Source of the DNA: a virus
DNA: 60,052 bases
Virus record (IMG/VR): IMGVR_UViG_3300046557_000107
Location: 1-60,052 of that record
Direction: 5' to 3' (one strand)
The position numbers and the translations under genes are program-made. How positions within the stretch are numbered: the stretch's first letter is position 1; every line of letters starts with the position of its first letter. Under the pieces are notes generated by a model. It made no database searches. It was given only the letters and a program-made list of their open reading frames with translations, and was not told the origin of the DNA. Positions 43,816-52,849 of the stretch are shown here, one piece after another.

Positions 43816-44874
43816 ATGACGCAGCCAGTGCTTGCTCGACGTTTTATCAATACGCCTACTGTTGAAGCACTCTACAACGCCGAGAATCCTGAGAGCGTTG
43901 TGGATGCCACAGACGACACCGTCAACGACCTGTCGGACGAATACGACAAGGTATCGGGTACCGAATCCCTCTACTATCAATACATCTTCTCCCACATCCC
44001 CCGCCAACAGGATCTCGACAGTGTTCAAGGCACTGAGGGGTTCATGAGCTGGATTAAGGACATGGTAGGTTCTTTGATCACTGCTGTGAAGAACTTCTTC
44101 AAGTGGGTGTTCAGCTTCTTTACTGGCAAGAAAGAAGTGGCTGCTCGCAAGAACAAAAACCTCCTCGAGAAGTTAGACAAAAACGGGGTCAAGAAACACT
44201 TCACGCATTACCCTGCTGGTTATACCAGTGTGTGGGCCAGCAAGGCCAAGATCCCCGCCAACCTGGACTGGATGAACAAGGCTGGGGATGATTGGAAAGC
44301 AGCTAACGCAAAGGCTGTTAAGTACATCGAAGAGATCAAGAAGACACTCAAGGCAGCTGAATCGATCTACATCAGCAAAGGCCAACTGAGCAAGGGCAAG
44401 GAAGATCTGGAGAAGCTCTTCAAGACTCACCATGCTTCACTCGTGACCATCTTCGGTAAGGACCCAGCGTTGTTTGTGGGTGGCACCTACGTGTCTATCA
44501 CTGCTCACGGTAAGCTGTCGCTGAAGGCCGATCCTGATCTGCTGGAATCCGATAAGAACGCCGGCTTTATCAGCAGCGAAACCACTACCCGTGCGCTGGC
44601 TAAAGAGCTGACTAATATGAACACTGTCTTCCAGGGCACAATCGAGAAATCGACTGATCTGGAGAGTGTGATCATTAAAGGTCTCAACAATAGCCTGGAG
44701 TTTGCCAATACGGTTGAAGTAAACAACGAGGCAGTCGCCAAGCAACTCACCGGCAGTCTGCAAGAGATTGTGCGTAACAGCATGGCCGGCATTAAAGCGC
44801 TGGAGACCCTGCTGTTTAAAGTCTACAACTCGCATACCGCCATTGTTGAAAGCAGCGTAGAAACCAAAGGGTAA
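43816..44874 (+). CDS. Inner-body/head protein with two GTE sites, 352 aa
   Basis: ATG 43816 is chosen; an in-frame ATG at 43744 lies directly after the terminator stem and would give an improbable Phe/Cys leader. GTE/S (48-50) and GTE/G (72-74) are followed by FMSWIKDMVGSLITAVKNFFKW, the same arrangement and spacing as in the 26222 protein. The C-terminal body is helical. It should be trimmed by the head protease. Confidence 0.75.
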   Translation: MTQPVLARRFINTPTVEALYNAENPESVVDATDDTVNDLSDEYDKVSGTESLYYQYIFSHIPRQQDLDSVQGTEGFMSWIKDMVGSLITAVKNFFKWVFSFFTGKKEVAARKNKNLLEKLDKNGVKKHFTHYPAGYTSVWASKAKIPANLDWMNKAGDDWKAANAKAVKYIEEIKKTLKAAESIYISKGQLSKGKEDLEKLFKTHHASLVTIFGKDPALFVGGTYVSITAHGKLSLKADPDLLESDKNAGFISSETTTRALAKELTNMNTVFQGTIEKSTDLESVIIKGLNNSLEFANTVEVNNEAVAKQLTGSLQEIVRNSMAGIKALETLLFKVYNSHTAIVESSVETKG

Positions 44875-44880
44875 TCCATT

Positions 44881-45366
44881 ATGCGCTTGAATTGCTTTAA
44901 CAAAACTTTGTTGGTTGCCGCAGCCATGGAGCAACAGGGTATTAATGGATTGTATCCACGTTTTGGCACAGGACGGTCGATTAGCGATCATGTATTCAGC
45001 TATGTTGCGCCAGGCACTGTAGGTGTTGGTTTGATGATCGAGAAGGTTGACCTGGGGGAACTGTTTAAAGGTATCCCTCAGGACATCAGTGGTTTGATCT
45101 TTGGTCTGCCTGAGTTGGTCAACTTGCAATCCCTGGACGAGCTGGTAGACAGTCGTGTAGAGGAAAGCATCATTGTCATGGATGGTATTGATCAAACCGG
45201 TGCTGCTGACGACCTGAGCATTCTGTTCTTTAACTGGTTGCGGTTGGTTGGCTTGAGCGATTTGACCCGATTTGAAGTAGAGCTGGGTACGAGTGATGGT
45301 TACCTCCACGTAACGGCTCGGCGGGCCACGTACTACCGTGGCACCGTGATCATTAAGTATCTCTGA
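44881..45366 (+). CDS. Hypothetical protein, 161 aa
   Basis: ATG 44881 follows the previous stop by 6 bases. The protein is acidic in the middle (LVDSRVEESIIVMDG), and the C-terminal 40 residues have an alternating beta pattern. It lacks a G-x-E site and has no known motif. Located inside the inner-body gene cluster. Confidence 0.7.
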   Translation: MRLNCFNKTLLVAAAMEQQGINGLYPRFGTGRSISDHVFSYVAPGTVGVGLMIEKVDLGELFKGIPQDISGLIFGLPELVNLQSLDELVDSRVEESIIVMDGIDQTGAADDLSILFFNWLRLVGLSDLTRFEVELGTSDGYLHVTARRATYYRGTVIIKYL

Positions 45367-45376
45367 GGAGTAGGCG

Positions 45377-46801
45377 ATGAATTTGTATTTTGAATTGGGG
45401 TTGGTCAGTCTCTTGCTGACCAACAGAGCGGTTAACCTGACCCCGGAGAACAATCCGGTAATGGTAGACCTACTGCGCTCCATGGGTCTTGATTACGTTG
45501 TGGACCAAGACAACCACGACGAAGGTTCTGCAAAAGAACGTCTCTTCCGCATCGTGGCCGCACTGGAAGATCGTCTGGCGTATTACGACGGTAGCGAACT
45601 GGAAGTTAACTGGCCTGTTAACCAGTATCTGAATGAACTACTCATAGACGTTCAGAATGGCACCTATACTCCAGAACGCAATGTGGCTATGCAGGTCTGT
45701 GCTCTCGGTAACAAGTCGTCTGACAACATGTCTGGTAGCGCGGTTAATGAGTGGATTGAATACTCTCACAAGAACCTGCGTTATTTCATCGAGCTCTATG
45801 AAGGTCATGAGGCTCCGTGCTTGCCGGTTATTCAAGCGCAGATTCGCACGATCGAATATGCCGAGAAGGTGTTGAACATCATCGACGTGTTCGTTACCAG
45901 CCGCCTGGGCATGTTCATGGGTGTGGAGGAGTTCTCTCCTGCACAACTCGAAGACCTGCCTGAAGCGGTAGCTGTTGATTTTGATGAGCCAGAAGAATGT
46001 CGCAAGGGTCCTGACTGCGATTGTGGCTGTGTGGCCGATCACACCATCCAACTGATTCAGGGCATGGAAGACTACCTGGGTGGTGTAAACAGTTTTGAGG
46101 CTAACTACCTCATCGGCGTAGCCAATGCCCGTAACGTGCGTATGAGTGCTGTAGAAGGCACGGAAGGCGCGATCCTTGACGGAATCAAGGATATGGCAAT
46201 GAAGGCCTGGAGCATGATCACAGAGTCTTTTGGCGCTATCAAGGAATGGTTCACTTCCAACGACTCTGAAGCGGACAGCAAAGCCGTAAAAGAATCGGCA
46301 GAAGCGAACAAGAAAGACCTGGCAGCTTCCAAAGAAGGCAGTGGTGATCAGATCAACCCAGCTGCTAAAGCTGGACTGGTGAAGCTGGCAGCTGAAGCGG
46401 ATCCATCGGGTGCGTTCAGTACCATTGTGGGTAGCCTCAATTCCAAGTCTGACGCATCGTCTTGTCTGGACAAACTCTTGGGCTTGCTGCAAAAGCAACA
46501 GGGTCCTGCCGCTGGTTTGGACGAACTCATGAAACTGACTCAGGAGAAACTGGCCGCTCTTAAAACAGCTGCTGGTGCCGTGTCGGGCAAAGACGAGAAG
46601 AACAAGGAAGTTGTCGGTACTGCCAAGAAGTCTACACAGGACAGTATCACTGCTGCAAAGGAAGCGGTTAAACAGGTTAAAGAGAAAGTAGCCGCCCACA
46701 AGAAACTGGTGTCGGGTATCCGCAAAGCGGTTAGCGGGATCAACACCAAGATCTTCCCTGCTGTGGAATCGAAAGAAGACAAAACCGCTAAGAAGGAGTA
46801 A
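45377..46801 (+). CDS. Inner-body/head protein with long propeptide, 474 aa
   Basis: The first 263 residues would be removed at VEGTE/G (Gly261-Glu263). The part after the cut begins AILDGIKDMAMKAWSMI, the family's amphipathic segment, then a Lys/Ala/Ser-rich helical body. The propeptide carries a Cys cluster (Cys208, Cys214, Cys216, Cys218 and His222), a possible metal site not seen in the paralogues. Its length suggests a domain with its own job before maturation. Confidence 0.73.
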   Translation: MNLYFELGLVSLLLTNRAVNLTPENNPVMVDLLRSMGLDYVVDQDNHDEGSAKERLFRIVAALEDRLAYYDGSELEVNWPVNQYLNELLIDVQNGTYTPERNVAMQVCALGNKSSDNMSGSAVNEWIEYSHKNLRYFIELYEGHEAPCLPVIQAQIRTIEYAEKVLNIIDVFVTSRLGMFMGVEEFSPAQLEDLPEAVAVDFDEPEECRKGPDCDCGCVADHTIQLIQGMEDYLGGVNSFEANYLIGVANARNVRMSAVEGTEGAILDGIKDMAMKAWSMITESFGAIKEWFTSNDSEADSKAVKESAEANKKDLAASKEGSGDQINPAAKAGLVKLAAEADPSGAFSTIVGSLNSKSDASSCLDKLLGLLQKQQGPAAGLDELMKLTQEKLAALKTAAGAVSGKDEKNKEVVGTAKKSTQDSITAAKEAVKQVKEKVAAHKKLVSGIRKAVSGINTKIFPAVESKEDKTAKKE

Positions 46802-47499
46802 TGGCAATGGCCTTGGAAAACGTTCACCCGGAAGTTCTGGAGCGTGTCAGGCACCAGCTTCCAGAAGGCTACACGGTTCTGAGTGCAGAATCCGAATCCG
46901 AATCCGTTGCCACCTTTACCGTTGAAAAGAACGGGATTACCCAAAAGGCCAAGATGAGCAAGGGGAATCTCCTGCGTGTCATGGTTAACAGGGCACCTGA
47001 AGTTTCGGCACGTGAAGGGGATCCTCTGGGCCTGGTCGTACAGGAGCTGTCTGACACGTACAAGCTACACCTGCTGGACAAGGTGGATTACGACGTTGAA
47101 GACACTCTGGTTACGTTTGCTGGTAAGGACCAGTACCAAGTCTCAGTACCAATGCTGGATACCAGTATCAGTCTGAGCGGCGTATTGATCTTTACCGTCA
47201 AGAACAAAGACGCGACTGTGCGCTCCCAGGAATGTATTGCTGTTGACCTGGAAGAACAGCGTGTTCGCATTGCCTTGGCGGGTAAAGTATTCCTGGTGGA
47301 TGATCCGGTTAAAGACGGTGTCTCACAAGAGTACGCTGAGATGCTGTCCGACTTCATCAACTCCCTTGGGTTCAAGCTGGTACTTACAGTGGAAGACTTC
47401 CAGGAAGCGATCGTTGTCAGTCAGTTGAATGACGGTATTTCTAATCTGGCTATTCTTCAGTTTTCGAGTGGTCTGGTTGTGCCTGTTCGCTGGAATTGA
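46801..47499 (+). CDS. Hypothetical virion-cluster protein, 232 aa
   Basis: ATG 46801 overlaps the previous TAA by one base; AAGGAG lies upstream. The protein is beta-rich with no recognised domain. It ends the inner-body cluster, and a textbook terminator follows. Confidence 0.72.
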   Translation: MAMALENVHPEVLERVRHQLPEGYTVLSAESESESVATFTVEKNGITQKAKMSKGNLLRVMVNRAPEVSAREGDPLGLVVQELSDTYKLHLLDKVDYDVEDTLVTFAGKDQYQVSVPMLDTSISLSGVLIFTVKNKDATVRSQECIAVDLEEQRVRIALAGKVFLVDDPVKDGVSQEYAEMLSDFINSLGFKLVLTVEDFQEAIVVSQLNDGISNLAILQFSSGLVVPVRWN

Positions 47500-47513
47500 C
47501 ACCCTTACGGTTC

Positions 47514-47553
47514 GTAGTGGAGGGGCTACCCTCCACTACTTATCTTTTTATTT
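47514..47553 (+). terminator. Rho-independent terminator
   Basis: GTAGTGGAGGG (47514-47524) pairs exactly with CCCTCCACTAC (47529-47539), the loop is GCTA, and TTATCTTTTTATTTT follows. Confidence 0.88.
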
Positions 47554-47573
47554 TCATTATTGAGCATACACCC

Positions 47574-49094
47574 ATGATGCTGAAATCAATGGTAATGTCT
47601 GAAGATGACTATGCATCGTTCTTTCGCCCTGCGGTGTTGGATTCTCTCAGACAAGTTCTAAAGTACTACGGCCTGGACAACGCCTCACAAATCATTTATA
47701 ACGGCGAGAATGATGTTGCCAAGCTGATCGGTAGTAACAGTGATGATGGCCTGCGTGGTGATATGTACACTGACGGCATCTTCCGTAACAAACTGTTTGT
47801 GGTTGTAGAGAAAGAAGATACCCCATTTAACACCGGTTATTCCAACCAGCGTCGTGAACCGACCGAACGCCCGGTATGGTTAACCGATGACGAAGAGCCC
47901 ATGGGTCTGTACCCAGCCTTCTCTGGCGTAAAGGTTAACGTCTCTGTAGTAGCTTCGTTTAACAGCAGTAAGCTGGCTGACCACTACGTGCGTCGTATCA
48001 ATCGTATCCGCGATAACCAAATGGCTGACATGGCGTTCAGCGCCACGGTTCACTTGGGTGTAAACAACGGCATCCTGGCCTGCATGCAGGATATCCATGG
48101 TCTATTGGTAAAGAACGACCCTACCACCCCTGAGTTCGGGGATTGGTTCAACAAGTACTGCAAGGTACCCTTTACCACCATCATGAACACGGCGGGTAAG
48201 AACAAGCGACTGGTAGTTCCTCAACGTTTGGATTACATCGGTATCCAGTGGGAAGGCGCAGAGATTCAGCGTGCTCGCAAAGGCTCAACCGTAGGCAAGT
48301 ATGAAGTTGAACTTAAGTACTTCTTCTACTTCAACGAGTTTACCAACTGGGAGTTCTATTACCCGTTGGATGTTTATCAGGATGAGATCCCAGCTAAATG
48401 GATTCCTATTCCTAACGAGCAGTTCAACCGTCCGTTCAACGTACGTGTAGCACCTGAAGTGGCGTGGGGTTTGTCTAACCAGACTACCCGTAACAACGAA
48501 GCACCTTACTTCATGAAGCTACCGAAGCATGACCCTTGGGTTATGAAACGGATTCCGTTTGTACAGCCGATCATCCAGGCGCGCCTGGCGGTGGAGAACA
48601 TCGAGAACCAGGAGCTGGTCAACATCTTTGACATTCCAGGCTTTAAATGGAATGAACAGGTGAAGGCTTATATGCTTCGTCGTCACAAGGTGGCCTTTAC
48701 TCAGTTCTCTACGCCGTTCCTGATCTGGGTGTACAGCAACGACCTGCGTATCCTTCCTACTCAACTGAGTATGGACGAGACAGGCTCTGTAAGGCTCTCC
48801 AGGCTGCCTACGATGAAGAACGTGCATCACATCGTGGTAACCCTTGATTATTCGATCCGTGACTATACGGACGACTTCTGGGACGACTTGCAAAAGAACC
48901 CTCAGGACCTCAGCCTGTTACCGGCTATCTTCCCGTGGTATCGCTGGGACCTATTACCCAAGCCATGGTTGAACTACATCCACCAGATCCGCAAGGACAT
49001 CGATAAAGGCTTAGGCCTACCAGGTTATAACCCAACCCGGTACATGATGAACCTCGGGCTCAACGCTTATGTATTGGTAGAGGACAAACGCTAA
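47574..49094 (+). CDS. Virion structural protein, 506 aa (tail/baseplate-type)
   Basis: The start is ATG 47574 (or 47577); the open frame reaches back to 47496, but that part covers the terminator. The protein is rich in aromatic residues, Asn and Pro, with beta-type regions and no enzymatic motif. It is the first of four tightly joined genes (47574, 49094, 50380, 51124) that overlap by 1-4 bases or are spaced by 3. Such a block of large beta-rich proteins suits baseplate or tail parts; the exact part is unknown. Confidence 0.68.
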   Translation: MMLKSMVMSEDDYASFFRPAVLDSLRQVLKYYGLDNASQIIYNGENDVAKLIGSNSDDGLRGDMYTDGIFRNKLFVVVEKEDTPFNTGYSNQRREPTERPVWLTDDEEPMGLYPAFSGVKVNVSVVASFNSSKLADHYVRRINRIRDNQMADMAFSATVHLGVNNGILACMQDIHGLLVKNDPTTPEFGDWFNKYCKVPFTTIMNTAGKNKRLVVPQRLDYIGIQWEGAEIQRARKGSTVGKYEVELKYFFYFNEFTNWEFYYPLDVYQDEIPAKWIPIPNEQFNRPFNVRVAPEVAWGLSNQTTRNNEAPYFMKLPKHDPWVMKRIPFVQPIIQARLAVENIENQELVNIFDIPGFKWNEQVKAYMLRRHKVAFTQFSTPFLIWVYSNDLRILPTQLSMDETGSVRLSRLPTMKNVHHIVVTLDYSIRDYTDDFWDDLQKNPQDLSLLPAIFPWYRWDLLPKPWLNYIHQIRKDIDKGLGLPGYNPTRYMMNLGLNAYVLVEDKR

Positions 49095-50383
49095 TGGCCT
49101 TAAAGACAACTCCTCTGGGGCAGGAACTTCCGCCAGAGCCGGAACGCCCCAAGATTTACAGCAATACGTACAAGCACACCATCGTAGACTCGGCCTATAC
49201 GCCTGAGACTTCGTTGCTGACGATGGTGGACGGTACTCCGCGATTGATGGAGTACTACCGTCGGGAACTTGGACCAGATGAAGAAGTCAGTACCTTCCAG
49301 CCAGATAACTCCGCGGTTTACCAGAGCTATGCACGGATCAAGAACCTTATCGGTAAACAGGACGGAGCAGGCGCTTATGCTTTCGATCCAACCACCGGTC
49401 AGTCCACTGGTACGTTCGAGATGTGGCTGGCGTTCGACCTGGTTCCGTTGCAGTATGACGTGGCCATCATGGACATCGGTGAAGGCCGTGCGGGGTTGTT
49501 CCATATCACCCAGCAGCCAGAGATCCGTAACGACACCTCAAACAAGGTCTACCTGTGCACCTTTGAGAAACTCGGCATTCTTACCGAAGATCTCTTTGCT
49601 CAGCTGGATATCCGGGTTGTCAAGGAATGGGTCTACTCCAAGGACTCGGCGTTGCATGGTGGGATCTCCATCATCACCGATACGGAGTTCACTACGGCCA
49701 AGGAACTGTTCAACTGGCGTTTGACTATCGCCAACTACATCATGAACACGTTCTACTGGAACCCTGAGCGAACCATCTGCTGGGAAGACAGTAACGGCCG
49801 GAAGATCTACGACCAGTACTTGGTGAAGTTCCTGGCTGGGCAAATGCCAGCGGATCTCAGATCGTCCTACCCGCCTATTAACCTGTTCTCCACGCAATAC
49901 GGTGGACGGGAATACGGTGGCTTTGGCGACATCACTATCTGGGAGATTCTGATGCGGGGGGACTTTAACCTTCTCCCAGTGGTCAAGGACTCCACGGTAA
50001 CAATCGTCTCGACTAACCGCCTGATCAATACCCGTCAATACGGTAACCTGCGTTCCAGCAAGTTTGATTGGGTAGTGGTAGTCGATCCAGAGCGTTATGA
50101 GATCCAGCGGATGTATTTCAACATGGATGGCTTCCCGCTGTTAGCCTCCAGCCCACAATACACAACGACCTACTTGTTCACCCCTGAGTTCTACAACGGT
50201 CTGCCCCAGAATGATTTCGAACACCTGGTGGTAGACGCCTTGAAGAACCAGATGGTAGACCGGGAGAAACTCCTGGCCTATTGCAAAGGTTACTTCGCAC
50301 TGGACAAGTGGAAACAACTTTACCACGGCGCTATCCTGCTGCTGTTGATTCAGGTGAGCCGTAAGTTCGGACCTCCGCTATGA
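49094..50383 (+). CDS. Virion structural protein, 429 aa
   Basis: ATG 49094 shares one base with the previous stop. The N-terminal 25 residues are Pro-rich and extended. The body has many Trp, Tyr and Asn residues and an alternating beta pattern. No catalytic motif. It overlaps the next gene by 4 bases (ATGA). Probably the same assembly as its neighbours. Confidence 0.68.
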   Translation: MALKTTPLGQELPPEPERPKIYSNTYKHTIVDSAYTPETSLLTMVDGTPRLMEYYRRELGPDEEVSTFQPDNSAVYQSYARIKNLIGKQDGAGAYAFDPTTGQSTGTFEMWLAFDLVPLQYDVAIMDIGEGRAGLFHITQQPEIRNDTSNKVYLCTFEKLGILTEDLFAQLDIRVVKEWVYSKDSALHGGISIITDTEFTTAKELFNWRLTIANYIMNTFYWNPERTICWEDSNGRKIYDQYLVKFLAGQMPADLRSSYPPINLFSTQYGGREYGGFGDITIWEILMRGDFNLLPVVKDSTVTIVSTNRLINTRQYGNLRSSKFDWVVVVDPERYEIQRMYFNMDGFPLLASSPQYTTTYLFTPEFYNGLPQNDFEHLVVDALKNQMVDREKLLAYCKGYFALDKWKQLYHGAILLLLIQVSRKFGPPL

Positions 50384-51120
50384 AAATGCTCTATCCTCGC
50401 TATGGTGCCGTACGGACTCGGTTGATTGAGCTGTACGGTATTTTGAATCACCGTGTCTATGGGGTCTGGGTGGCTCCTAAGAGCTTGATGACGATCGATG
50501 ACCTGCGTGGACGTTATCACAACAACCAGGCAGGGTTTGCCAACGACCACAACTACTACGACGAACCACAGTTGCGGCAAATGAAGATCCCTCAGATGTT
50601 GGGGTTTCTGGGCAACTTGCTGGGACCTGAAGAACTGGGTTTCCAGAAGGCCAACGAAACGGTTCCGGCTATTTACGAATCGATCCAGGAGTACCTGCGG
50701 TTGTGGTGCGAGATGATTCGCACGGTACCTGAGTTCAAGTCTCCTCCCCGTGAAGAATTGCGGCAGTTGGAGAACCTGGCGTACATGCTGTTTCCGTCGT
50801 ACATGAAGATCAAACCTTTTGTGACCAACCAAGCCATCCGTGATGCGGGCAAGGACAGACGGGAACATGAGGGTATGGGTCTGGCGTCGCTGGGCATGTT
50901 GTTCACCATGACTCCGATGCTCAATAAAGGTGTAGGTCAGGAGATCAGCTTTGTCAGTCACTTAGACGAACTGGACGGTCATGAGAACCATCAGTACATG
51001 GTTGACCACCAACCACCTGCTGCGGGTAACTTCTTCCCTACACGTATCTCTAATGACAGTCTGAGTCGTGTGGAGGTTACACAGGACACTAATGACTGGA
51101 TTTTCAGAGGGGAAAATTAA
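50380..51120 (+). CDS. Hypothetical structural-cluster protein, 246 aa
   Basis: The gene starts at ATG 50380, overlapping the previous stop. The protein is mostly helical with a Met-rich stretch (GLASLGMLFTMTPM, about residues 168-181). No motif is recognised. It lies between two structural genes with 3 bases to the next. Confidence 0.7.
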   Translation: MKMLYPRYGAVRTRLIELYGILNHRVYGVWVAPKSLMTIDDLRGRYHNNQAGFANDHNYYDEPQLRQMKIPQMLGFLGNLLGPEELGFQKANETVPAIYESIQEYLRLWCEMIRTVPEFKSPPREELRQLENLAYMLFPSYMKIKPFVTNQAIRDAGKDRREHEGMGLASLGMLFTMTPMLNKGVGQEISFVSHLDELDGHENHQYMVDHQPPAAGNFFPTRISNDSLSRVEVTQDTNDWIFRGEN

Positions 51121-51123
51121 ACC

Positions 51124-52482
51124 ATGGAGATGCCAAAGCCAATAGCCAACATCATTGCACACGCTAATGCAATTGATGTTGTGGGTGTCGAACGGGTCTT
51201 TACTGTTGATGCAATGATCGTAACACCCACTGAGCAGATCCCCCTGTTGATTCCTAACGGGTTTGCTTGTTTGTCGCTGTTTGGTCCCGCCCATGGCGGT
51301 GGGATCTCCCACAGTGATAACGCACGCATTAAAGCTCAGATTCAACCAGGTGTTTACATGCGCAGGGTATTACCCAATAAGGACAACCTCTTTATCGAGG
51401 TAACTGAGCGGGTAGGTATCACGCAGATCATGCGCCGGTGGCGTGCGGTGCCTCTGGGAGACGCTGACCCAGAGATGCAGGGTGGTAACTCGGCCTTGGC
51501 TGACTTGACTACCAAAGATGAAACCAACATGATCACGGTGACCTTCCAGTTGTTTGAGACGGGTTACGCCTTGCTCAGGAACGAGCTAGTCGCCGATACC
51601 TTGTTAATGACCACGCTGAAGGATCTGCTACACGGAATCCTGACCCAGTATGGACAAAACCTGTCTCTTACCGGTGCTGACGCTTTTAAGGGCGTTAACA
51701 TTGAAGAGCCGGTGGACAATGCTCGAGTCTTCAGTCATGTGGCCATTCCTGCTGCTGTGCCGCTGGTTAAGTTAGCGATGTGGTTGCAGGAGCATGACGA
51801 GTTTGGTTTCTACAGCACGGGGTTGGGTTGTTACTACCGGAAGGGGATGTGGTGGATCTTTCCACTGTACCGCACAGGGCGTTATGAGCGGGCTCCTAGG
51901 GTACTGAACGTGTATCGGGTGCCTGAAGATGTAATACCGTCTCTGAAGAGGTCGTATTACGTGGAAGGGAAGGTATTGACCGTACTGTCAACAGGTGGAG
52001 GGGCTACGAAGGACGGCTCTGACATCAAGAAGCAGAACGTGGGTACTGGTAAGCGCATCATCACCGCTGATGCGGCCATGGCTGAGACTGGTGTGTATTA
52101 CAACAAAGGTCAAGCCATGACCACGCGTGCTGACTCCTTGTCCGAGTACCAGACGTCTAAGCGTGCCAGTGGTGAAGAGATGATGGGCTATCATGCAGAG
52201 CCTACCAACAACCTTTGCAAGCATCTGTCTGAGAACGCAAGGAACGACGGTAACCTGGTACAGGTCGCCTGGCATAACTCAGATGCATCCTTGATCGAAC
52301 CAGGTATGGCTGTTCGCTACTTCTACATGAGTGGGAGTAATAACCTGGTCTACAAGGAAGGCACAGTGCACTTTATCAAATCAGAATGGCAAATGGACAC
52401 CCAGAGTGTTGGGCAACCTACCTTCAGAGAGAAAGCTCTCTTAGGGTTGTTCATTGCTGATGATGAAGTTCCTGCGGAATAA
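51124..52482 (+). CDS. Virion structural protein, 452 aa
   Basis: ATG 51124 follows AGAGGGGAAA. The protein is beta-rich in the N-terminal two thirds, and the C-terminal third is acidic. No enzyme motif is seen. It ends the 47574-52482 operon. The 149-base gap that follows (52483-52631) contains an AT-rich GATATATACTAAG segment that could be a promoter for the small gene after it. Confidence 0.68.
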   Translation: MEMPKPIANIIAHANAIDVVGVERVFTVDAMIVTPTEQIPLLIPNGFACLSLFGPAHGGGISHSDNARIKAQIQPGVYMRRVLPNKDNLFIEVTERVGITQIMRRWRAVPLGDADPEMQGGNSALADLTTKDETNMITVTFQLFETGYALLRNELVADTLLMTTLKDLLHGILTQYGQNLSLTGADAFKGVNIEEPVDNARVFSHVAIPAAVPLVKLAMWLQEHDEFGFYSTGLGCYYRKGMWWIFPLYRTGRYERAPRVLNVYRVPEDVIPSLKRSYYVEGKVLTVLSTGGGATKDGSDIKKQNVGTGKRIITADAAMAETGVYYNKGQAMTTRADSLSEYQTSKRASGEEMMGYHAEPTNNLCKHLSENARNDGNLVQVAWHNSDASLIEPGMAVRYFYMSGSNNLVYKEGTVHFIKSEWQMDTQSVGQPTFREKALLGLFIADDEVPAE

Positions 52483-52631
52483 ACATTTAGTCAACTCCCT
52501 ATGTCTATGCTCGAAAGAGTGAACTCTTGGGAGACCAGGGGGGAGGGCTGTGGGGAAATTCACGATATATACTAAGCCCCTTACCTACGGTAAGGGTTTC
52601 CTTATTCTGCTGTACAGGGGAGTTAGCAATA

Positions 52632-52775
52632 ATGTTAAATGACCTTACCAAGAAAAAGATCAAGTTTTCGGATTTGCTCTTCAAGAAGCCCTCCAAAGAG
52701 CAGGAAGAGGCGCGCGCTAAGCTCGCCAAGCCAGAACACGACAAACTGATTGAAAGCGCTCTACGCGTGTTGTAG
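52632..52775 (+). CDS. Small charged protein, 47 aa
   Basis: The start is ATG 52632 with GGGGAG about 10 bases upstream. The product is highly charged (Lys/Glu) and helical, with a hydrophobic start around KFSDLLF. A terminator follows directly, so the gene stands alone with its own leader. Small standalone phage genes of this kind often encode regulators or host inhibitors; nothing here proves that. Confidence 0.6.
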   Translation: MLNDLTKKKIKFSDLLFKKPSKEQEEARAKLAKPEHDKLIESALRVL

Positions 52776-52795
52776 ACGGTTATAGCGGCTATATT

Positions 52796-52831
52796 AATAC
52801 CCTAACCGCTCGTAGGAGCGGTTAGGGTATT
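52796..52831. terminator. Bidirectional terminator, 16-bp perfect stem
   Basis: AATACCCTAACCGCTC (52796-52811) pairs exactly with GAGCGGTTAGGGTATT (52816-52831), with the loop GTAG. It lies between the convergent small gene and the DnaB-like helicase. Confidence 0.88.
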
Positions 52832-52849
52832 AAGCTCCATTCTAATTCT

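Noticed and set aside
47496-47573. N-terminal extension of the 47574 gene
   Set aside because: The extension runs through a textbook terminator stem and T-run.
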